From NCBI GenBank assembly GCA_016186245.1, contig JACPLZ010000037.1, forward strand, positions 1-17,842: a stretch of DNA of 17,842 bases. The letters run 5' to 3'. Each line of letters opens with the position of its first letter. The stretch's first letter is position 1. Made by a program: the position numbers and the translations under genes. Source of the stretch: Candidatus Peregrinibacteria bacterium. Lineage in GTDB: Bacteria > Patescibacteriota > Gracilibacteria > UBA1369 > LOWO2-01-FULL-3. This document shows, piece after piece, positions 12,539-17,842 of this stretch. The notes beneath the pieces were generated by a model, which ran no database searches, was not told the origin of the DNA, and saw only the letters and a program-made list of their open reading frames with translations.

Positions 12539-13162
12539 ATGGGCGCAATGATTTGTATTCCCATCAATTCCAAAAATATCACTCATTTTTTTAGAGAATT
12601 TAAACATGCCCAAAATATCGGCGACCTAACGGAAATTTGGTTTGATGAGCTGAAAATTTCCTCACAAAATCTGAATAAGATTTTTGTTCAAAAAAGAAAA
12701 CCTATAATTTATAAAGTAACAAAGGCAATTGATAAAAAAATTCTCAAATATGTAGACTATATTGATGTGGATATTTCTCTACCGCAAGCCGCAATTGATA
12801 AAATCCCCAAAAAAATTCAAAAGATCATTTCATTTCACGATTTTGAAAAAACGCCACCTGATGAAGAATTGAAAAAAATTGCCGCAAAAATAATGCGAAA
12901 AAAGGCAGACATCGTAAAAATAGCCACGTTTGCCAACAATTTTGCGGACAGTATCAGAATGCTCGGGTTCCTGGCTGGACTTTCCAAACGGAAAAAAGCC
13001 ATTTGCGTATGTATGGGAAAAGAAGGGAAAATCACCCGCATGGCTGGACATTTGTTTGGCAATTATTTAATGTACGCACCTCTAAAGGAAAGGAGCCGCA
13101 CGGCGCAAGGCCAAATATCAGCGGCCAAACTTAAAACTATTATTTCCTCATTATGTCCCTGA
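12539..13162 (+). CDS. aroD: Type I 3-dehydroquinate dehydratase, divergent
   Basis: Expected to dehydrate 3-dehydroquinate to 3-dehydroshikimate through a Schiff-base lysine. From ATG 12539 it has 207 residues; the conserved start of the fold is MICIPIN, so I prefer this ATG (or 12548) over the upstream TTG at 12476 or ATG at 12524, which would add a non-conserved N-terminus. Visible features are the catalytic His in FHDFEKTP, Lys in DIVKIATFAN, CMGKEGKITRMAGHLFGNYL, and AQGQI. Key residues are missing: the ExRxD motif reads EIWFDEL and the usual R...EGG loop is absent (PIIYKVTKAI), so two substrate-binding arginines and a Glu are lost. Activity may be reduced or changed. It ends 10 bases inside ychF (13153-13162). 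No other shikimate gene is in view. Confidence 0.78.
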   Translation: MGAMICIPINSKNITHFFREFKHAQNIGDLTEIWFDELKISSQNLNKIFVQKRKPIIYKVTKAIDKKILKYVDYIDVDISLPQAAIDKIPKKIQKIISFHDFEKTPPDEELKKIAAKIMRKKADIVKIATFANNFADSIRMLGFLAGLSKRKKAICVCMGKEGKITRMAGHLFGNYLMYAPLKERSRTAQGQISAAKLKTIISSLCP

Positions 13163-14244
13163 AAATCGGTATTGTAGGCCTCCCGAATGTCGGTAAGTCC
13201 ACTCTCTTCAATGCGTTGACACGCAGCAGAAGCGCCGACGCGCAAAATTACCCTTTCTGTACGATTGATCCTAATATCGGAGTTGTGGAAGTCCCGGACG
13301 AGCGTCTGCAGAAACTCGCCGATATTTCCAAATCCGGGAAAATTGTCCCTGCGGTAATTGAATTTGTGGATATTGCCGGGTTGGTAAAGGGGGCCAGTTT
13401 AGGGGAGGGGTTAGGCAACCAGTTTCTTTCCCATATCAGAGAATGTGATGCGATTGCGCAGGTGGTGCGCGTTTTTAACGATTCAAATGTTATTCATGTC
13501 CATGGTAAAATCGATCCAAGAATAGATCGCGAAGTAGTTGAATCCGAGCTCATTTTGAGCGACTTGCAGACGCTGGAAAAACGATTGCATAAAGCCGTTG
13601 CGGATGCCAAATCCGGGTCACAGGAAAAGAAACAGTATGCGGAACTTTTATCCGGCCTGAAATCAAAACTTGAGTCCGGTATCCTTGCGTCCAACATCGA
13701 TTTTTCCGCGGATGAAAAAATGCAGCTGCGCGATTTGCACCTTCTGACAATGAAGCCGGTTTTATACATCATAAATATTCCGGAGGATGAGCTTAAAACT
13801 TTTGACGCAAAAAAATACGCTGAAATGATCGGTATCGATGCCGTTGAAAAAATTATTCCGGTTTGCGCCAAGCTCGAAGCGGAGCTTGGCGATTTGAATG
13901 CCGGCGAAGCAAATGAATATTTGAAAGAATTGGGAATCAGTGAAACAGGTCTAAGTCATTTGATTCGCACAGCATATTCTACGCTCGGACTAATTACATT
14001 TTTGACATCCGGGCCAATGGAAAGCCGTGCATGGACGATAACAAAAGGCTCTTTGGCGCCTCAGGCCGCCGGTGCCATTCATACCGATTTTGAAAAAGGC
14101 TTCATTAAGGCGGAAGTGATAAAATGCGAAGATTTCATCAGATCCGGCGGCGAATCCAAGGCAAAAGAAGCCGGTCTAATGCGCCTGGAAGGCAAGGAAT
14201 ATATAGTGCGCGACGGAGATGTGATGCACTTCAAATTCAATTGA
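13153..14244 (+). CDS. ychF: Redox/stress-linked translation GTPase YchF (OLA1 family)
   Basis: An Obg-family ATPase/GTPase of 363 residues, the standard length, that binds the ribosome and is linked to stress responses. The P-loop GLPNVGKST is at 9-17, followed by the switch region QNYPFCTIDPNIGVVEVPDERL, DIAGLVKGASLGEGLGNQFLSHIRECDAI, the family insertion with helical hairpin (about 130-200), the NIPED segment where other GTPases have NKxD (explaining relaxed ATP use), and a C-terminal TGS domain from about 278 with LITFLTSGPMESRAWTI and LRLEGKEYIVRDGDVMHFKFN-like end. It overlaps aroD by 10 bases at the start and the convergent rel gene by 8 bases at the end. No Shine-Dalgarno sequence before ATG. 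Confidence 0.97.
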   Translation: MSLKIGIVGLPNVGKSTLFNALTRSRSADAQNYPFCTIDPNIGVVEVPDERLQKLADISKSGKIVPAVIEFVDIAGLVKGASLGEGLGNQFLSHIRECDAIAQVVRVFNDSNVIHVHGKIDPRIDREVVESELILSDLQTLEKRLHKAVADAKSGSQEKKQYAELLSGLKSKLESGILASNIDFSADEKMQLRDLHLLTMKPVLYIINIPEDELKTFDAKKYAEMIGIDAVEKIIPVCAKLEAELGDLNAGEANEYLKELGISETGLSHLIRTAYSTLGLITFLTSGPMESRAWTITKGSLAPQAAGAIHTDFEKGFIKAEVIKCEDFIRSGGESKAKEAGLMRLEGKEYIVRDGDVMHFKFN

Positions 14245-16576
14245 TCGATCTCCTGAAATTACGATAATTGAAGTACAGATACATGTAGACAACAAATATT
14301 TCTGTTGCCAGCACGATCCAGTTTAAATTCAAATCAAAATAAATCATCTCCATTCCAAGCACAAAAATCGCGCCTATCGGCACGAAAAAAATACTCGCCC
14401 AGACAAGTTTCTTATTCCTAATCATAGGAAAATATTTTTTCAGCAGGTTCATCATATAAAAGAAAATCATAAACAAAAGTAAAAAGAACACATAGATTAA
14501 TGTACTGTGGATCAGGGGATGCTCAACTTGAAACTTCTGTGTCGAAGTTAATCTCAAAATAAAAGGATGAAAAATCCAGCCCGACGCTCCCAGAATTGCA
14601 AAAATCCAGAATAAAAACATAACATGAGGGGATATTCTGTATATGTGTCTGACTTCCTCAATCTGCTCCATCTCATCAAAAATATGGCTTACCGTCTCCA
14701 GATCCTCGACCAGAAATCTCGATGTGAAATAGGCATATTTATCCTGTTTTGCCGCCCAGCCTTTAAACGTATACATATCCAAAGCATATTTATAAAGAAT
14801 ATCGGCAACATCGCGCATCAATTTAAAACGGTTAACAGCCACAATTTTAATGGTTATTTTTAATCCTTCATGTTTTTTTGCCTCTGAAGTTCTGCGATTT
14901 TTTTCGACTGCTTTCACCACATCATGCACCCAGATATTTCCTTCACCGATTGATTCGAACAATCCATTCAGCGAATCGAAATGTTTGTCATGCTCATGCC
15001 CGAGGCGCGAGCTTAATTTTTTGAAATTTACGTCTTCGCACATGCCAAGACCGGCGATATCAAACTCTTTTTGCAGAATTTTATGCCCTTTGGATATTTT
15101 TTTCTCTCTTGTTGTGCGTTTCAAATAAGCTAAAATCTTATTTTTTGCCAGATTCGTTTTTGTGAATGACAACCATGAAAGTTCCGGCCACACTTTCCTT
15201 GATGTAATCAAATCAACTACATCGCTATTATGCAATATCGCTGAAATCGGCTGGGATTTGCCATTTATATTTGCCTTGACCACATGGTTGCCGATATCGC
15301 TGTGAATGGCATAGGCAAAATCTACAACCGAGGCGCCATCCGGCAAATCTATCGGTTCACCTTTTGGTGTAAAGACAAAAATTCTATCCTGTAAAACATC
15401 ATGCTTAAGATTTTCCATGAAATTTTCGCTGCCGGCATCATCTTTTTCAATTTCCAGAATTTTTTTCACCCACGACGATTTTTTTAAATATGCGGAGAAA
15501 ACGTCTTTCGGCCTTTCTTTATCAAAAAATGCAGAAGCCAGGCCGTATTCCGCTTCTATATCCATTTTGTGAGTTCTGATCTGCACTTCCGTCAACAGTC
15601 CATCAACACCAAAGACAGAGGTATGCAGGCTCTGATAACCGTTTATTTTCGGGTTTGCAATATAGTCGCGAAATTTTTCGGTATTCGGCACGAATTTTCC
15701 ATGCACAATTCCAAGAGCCTGATAACAGGTTGGCACATCCTTGACCACTATTTTTATGGCAATCCGGTTATCAATCGCATTCACGGAACGGCCATCAGCC
15801 TCGATTTTTTTATAAATCGCATAAAGATGTTTTTTTCTGCCTGAAATTTTTGCATCGATGCCGGCCTTTTTAAATCCTTCCCGGATGGCTGACGTGAATT
15901 TGTCACGATTTTCTTCCTGTTTTTTAAAATAGGATTTTATTTTTTCGCGGAATTCCTCATATTCGGCAGGATACAGATACATAAAACACAGATTTTCCAG
16001 TTGCGATTTTATTTCCCTGATGCCCAATAAATTTGCAATAGGCACATAAATCTCAAGTGTCTCTTTTGAGATACGTTCGCGTTTTTCCGGCTTATCGATA
16101 TTTTGAAGCGTCTTCATGTTGTGAAGCCGGTCGGCAAGTTTTATGAATATCACCCTTAAATCTTCCGCGCTGTGCAAAAGCAGTTTTTTCAGGGATTCGA
16201 CCTGAAGCTCCGGCATATTGTTTTTGTAATAAACCTTCGATAACTTCGTGATCCCATCAACCAAAAATGCCACCGTCTCGCCAAATTGCCCTTTAATCTC
16301 GCGGATATCGTGTGGTGTATCTTCCGGAACATCATGCAAAAGCGCGCTGATCAAAGTGTCTTCATCGGCATGAAGGGTAATAAGGATTTTTACGACCTCT
16401 ACCGGATGCGTGATATATGGTGTTTTACCATCCTTGCGCATCTGGCCATTATGGGCCATTTCAGCGAAATCAAAGGCTGCCGCAAAGCGTTTTGAATCAA
16501 AATTTGGCAGATATTCCTTAACTGAAGAAATAATTTCTTCGAGGTCAAAAAACTCTTTGTAATCGGCCATACCCAT
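14237..16576 (-). CDS. Bifunctional Rel/SpoT (p)ppGpp synthetase/hydrolase with C-terminal membrane domain
   Basis: Makes and breaks (p)ppGpp. 779 residues. HD hydrolase domain (about 30-180): His57, HD at 81-82 (HDVPEDT) and LADRLHNM at 147-154, so hydrolase residues are intact. Synthetase domain (about 240-350): GRKKHLYAIYKKI, FRDYIANPKINGYQSLHT with Tyr314, and EVQIRT with Glu330; the family RxKD motif is KFRD. TGS domain (about 398-460) with FTPKGEPIDLPDGASVVDFAY, a helical region to 560, and an ACT-like domain (573-648). Unusual: after the ACT domain come four hydrophobic helices (about 651-672, 690-711, 723-743, 750-768), so this Rel is a membrane protein. It is divergent from the sortase gene with a promoter at 16606-16635. 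The gene end overlaps ychF by 8 bases. Confidence 0.95.
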   Translation of the reverse strand: MGMADYKEFFDLEEIISSVKEYLPNFDSKRFAAAFDFAEMAHNGQMRKDGKTPYITHPVEVVKILITLHADEDTLISALLHDVPEDTPHDIREIKGQFGETVAFLVDGITKLSKVYYKNNMPELQVESLKKLLLHSAEDLRVIFIKLADRLHNMKTLQNIDKPEKRERISKETLEIYVPIANLLGIREIKSQLENLCFMYLYPAEYEEFREKIKSYFKKQEENRDKFTSAIREGFKKAGIDAKISGRKKHLYAIYKKIEADGRSVNAIDNRIAIKIVVKDVPTCYQALGIVHGKFVPNTEKFRDYIANPKINGYQSLHTSVFGVDGLLTEVQIRTHKMDIEAEYGLASAFFDKERPKDVFSAYLKKSSWVKKILEIEKDDAGSENFMENLKHDVLQDRIFVFTPKGEPIDLPDGASVVDFAYAIHSDIGNHVVKANINGKSQPISAILHNSDVVDLITSRKVWPELSWLSFTKTNLAKNKILAYLKRTTREKKISKGHKILQKEFDIAGLGMCEDVNFKKLSSRLGHEHDKHFDSLNGLFESIGEGNIWVHDVVKAVEKNRRTSEAKKHEGLKITIKIVAVNRFKLMRDVADILYKYALDMYTFKGWAAKQDKYAYFTSRFLVEDLETVSHIFDEMEQIEEVRHIYRISPHVMFLFWIFAILGASGWIFHPFILRLTSTQKFQVEHPLIHSTLIYVFFLLLFMIFFYMMNLLKKYFPMIRNKKLVWASIFFVPIGAIFVLGMEMIYFDLNLNWIVLATEIFVVYMYLYFNYRNFRRSIN

Positions 16577-16605
16577 AAGTTTTGGAAAACTTTTATTTGC
16601 AAGAC

Positions 16606-16635
16606 ATTATCCCACATAACATTGCCTGATTTCAA
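16606..16635 (-). promoter_or_regulatory. Promoter of the rel gene
   Basis: On the minus strand TTGAAA (16635-16630), an 18-base spacer and GATAAT (16611-16606) preceded by TGG. Predicted start near 16599, leader about 23 bases. Its -35 lies inside the sortase promoter spacer. Confidence 0.6.
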
Positions 16636-16650
16636 TAAAAAAGCTATAAT
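16622..16650 (+). promoter_or_regulatory. Promoter of the sortase gene (leaderless)
   Basis: TTGCCT (16622-16627), a 17-base spacer and perfect TATAAT (16645-16650). The expected start, 7 bases after the -10, coincides with the A of the sortase ATG at 16657. Confidence 0.7.
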
Positions 16651-16656
16651 TGCAAG

Positions 16657-17448
16657 ATGGAATCAGAACCAAAATCACCAAAAACCATCCTCAAAAACGC
16701 TGCCAGACAGCTGTTTGTAAGTATTATCATATTGGCGGCAGGTTTTTTGGTATTAAACTGGTCAGCATACAGTCAAATCGCCAAAAGCAAATGGCAGAAA
16801 TGGCGTGGCATTGAGCAAACTACACCACTTACCGGATTGACATCACCGGAAGACAAGCCGGTAGTCACTGAAAATTTGGAGATTACTGCCGGCTTAAATC
16901 GCAAGCAGGACAAAATTCCTCCTTTGAATCTCGAAATAACCCCGATTGATAACAGGCTGATTATCCCAAGAATAAACCAAAATATTCCCATCGTGAGGGT
17001 CAGCAGTGAAAGTCTGCTTAAACGTGATTGGGATGGGCTGGAAAAGGAAATACAGGGAGCGTTGCGCGATGGAGTGGTGCATTATCCGGGAACCAGTTTG
17101 CCCGGCCAGGCCGGCAATGTGGTAATCACGGGACACAGCTCCTATTTCCCATGGGATCCGGGGCGATTTAAGGATGTTTTTGCGCTTCTCCACGATGTGG
17201 TGATAGGGGACAGAATGATAATTTATCACAATCAGAACAAGTATCTTTATGAAGTGAACGATATACAGGTGGTAATGCCTGATAATATCCAGGTTTTAAA
17301 GCAGTCTCCGGAGGATCATCTTACCTTGATTACCTGTACGCCGGTGGGGACAAATCTAAAAAGGCTTGTTGTAACGGCAAAACCGATAGCAATAAACGAC
17401 AAAATAATTTCAGCAGATGGGCAGAATAAAGCCATTTTAAGGAATTAA
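16657..17448 (+). CDS. Sortase transpeptidase
   Basis: A membrane-anchored cysteine transpeptidase that cuts sorting signals and attaches surface proteins to the cell wall or assembles pili. 263 residues. The cytoplasmic N-terminus is followed by a membrane anchor at about 19-37, a 60-residue Pro/Thr-rich linker, and the sortase beta-barrel from about 95 (NRLIIPRINQNIPIV). The catalytic triad is visible: His160 in VVITGHSSYFPWD, Cys227 in LTLITCTPVGTNLKR and Arg236. I cannot assign the class (D/E/F) by eye. No substrate with an LPxTG-type signal is in the window. It is divergent from rel and should be translated from a leaderless mRNA. Confidence 0.94.
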   Translation: MESEPKSPKTILKNAARQLFVSIIILAAGFLVLNWSAYSQIAKSKWQKWRGIEQTTPLTGLTSPEDKPVVTENLEITAGLNRKQDKIPPLNLEITPIDNRLIIPRINQNIPIVRVSSESLLKRDWDGLEKEIQGALRDGVVHYPGTSLPGQAGNVVITGHSSYFPWDPGRFKDVFALLHDVVIGDRMIIYHNQNKYLYEVNDIQVVMPDNIQVLKQSPEDHLTLITCTPVGTNLKRLVVTAKPIAINDKIISADGQNKAILRN

Positions 17449-17580
17449 AATCTATTATCTGCTTTTCGGGCTGCTGCTGCTGCTGTGTGGGAAAAGTTTC
17501 GAGTGGAGCATGGTCAAAATGGTGAGCGGCGAAGCGAGGAAATTTTCCTACCCGCCAGCAGTGATCGAAAGTGGATTTTT

Positions 17581-17842
17581 TCACAATTCCTGCATTTTCT
17601 TCAATAATTTCTCTTCCTCCGCTTCCTCTTTTTCTTCCTGGGATTGTTCTTTTTGTTGAATATTGGAGATTCTTTCTTTTCGTGATTTTTCATCAATCGG
17701 CGGAGCTGAAATCGGCTTAAAGCCTTTATATTCACCGCCAAGCTGCTTTAATTGCTCCTTTTCATTATTCAAAATATCCTTCAGTTTTACGATCTGTTCT
17801 TCGCTCATTATCGGCAAAATCTGCATCCAGTATTCGCGTTCC
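17581..17842 (-). CDS. C-terminal part of a coiled-coil protein of unknown function (start outside window)
   Basis: The minus-strand frame is open to the right edge (last visible codons read EREYWMQILPIMSEEQI), so the gene starts beyond the window. About 87 residues are visible: WMQILPIMSEEQIVKLKDIL, then a charged helix KEQLKQLGGEYKGF, a proline-containing link KPISAPPIDE, and a long Glu/Lys/Gln-rich coiled coil EEKEEAEEEKLLKKMQEL to the TGA stop. The WxxILPxMxxEQIxxLxxIL pattern suggests a short helical-hairpin module, but I cannot name it. The gene is convergent with the sortase gene; the 132 bases between them contain a CTG run but no clear terminator. Confidence 0.7.
   Translation of the reverse strand, partial: EREYWMQILPIMSEEQIVKLKDILNNEKEQLKQLGGEYKGFKPISAPPIDEKSRKERISNIQQKEQSQEEKEEAEEEKLLKKMQEL

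Noticed and set aside
17471..17485. CTG triplet run of five copies after the sortase gene
   Set aside because: Short, non-coding and without further structure; likely incidental.
1..17842. Alternative genetic code with TGA as glycine
   Set aside because: TGA ends thyA, proA, aroD, ychF and others at the family's expected length.

Overview
The window looks like part of a chromosome from a Candidate Phyla Radiation (Patescibacteria) bacterium or a similar small-genome lineage. Four things suggest this: almost no start codon has a Shine-Dalgarno sequence, genes are short and tightly packed (ATGA overlaps), a tRNA gene is split by a small group I intron, and cell-surface genes (sortase, anchored DsbA, lipoprotein) sit among housekeeping genes. 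TGA is used as a stop (thyA, proA, aroD, ychF), which argues against the TGA=Gly lineages Gracilibacteria/Absconditabacteria. The exact phylum cannot be fixed from the window; Peregrinibacteria-like is a guess.

Layout. 1-1283 (+): end of a thymidylate synthase gene overlapping dihydrofolate reductase (dTMP/folate cycle). 1295-2541 (-): a two-gene thiol-redox operon, an anchored DsbA-like oxidoreductase followed by a four-helix membrane protein with two CxxC motifs. 2615-2959 (-): a compact GC-rich unit with its own promoter, a tiny Cys-containing leader ORF and an unlisted 46-codon zinc-finger ORF enclosed by a 13+5 bp inverted repeat. 2978-7255 (-): M29 aminopeptidase, a small unknown gene and proB-proC-proA (proline from glutamate). 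7354-8286 (+): a 310-aa protein of unknown function. 8480-8785 (+): tRNA-Phe(GAA) interrupted by a 231-nt ORF-less group I intron. 8828-9350 (-): a RelE/Phd-YefM toxin-antitoxin pair. 9614-11575 (+): an ECF sigma factor and a membrane protein with a cytoplasmic N-terminus and a very acidic exterior domain carrying a (GACGAA)n repeat. 11698-12072 (+): an HPF-like ribosome hibernation factor. 12202-12405 (-): a small acidic lipoprotein. 12539-14244 (+): a divergent type I 3-dehydroquinate dehydratase overlapping the GTPase gene ychF. 14237-16576 (-): a Rel/SpoT protein with an added four-helix membrane domain, divergent from a leaderless sortase gene (16657-17448, +). 17581-17842 (-): the C-terminus of an unknown coiled-coil protein running off the window.

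Many of the genes fit a picture of growth control and envelope stress: Rel, HPF, YchF, toxin-antitoxin and ECF sigma for slowing or protecting translation; DsbA, sortase, lipoprotein and the acidic membrane protein for the cell surface. The strongest unusual items are the tRNA-Phe group I intron inserted just 5' of the anticodon, the zinc-finger/inverted-repeat unit at 2615-2959, and the membrane-embedded Rel protein.
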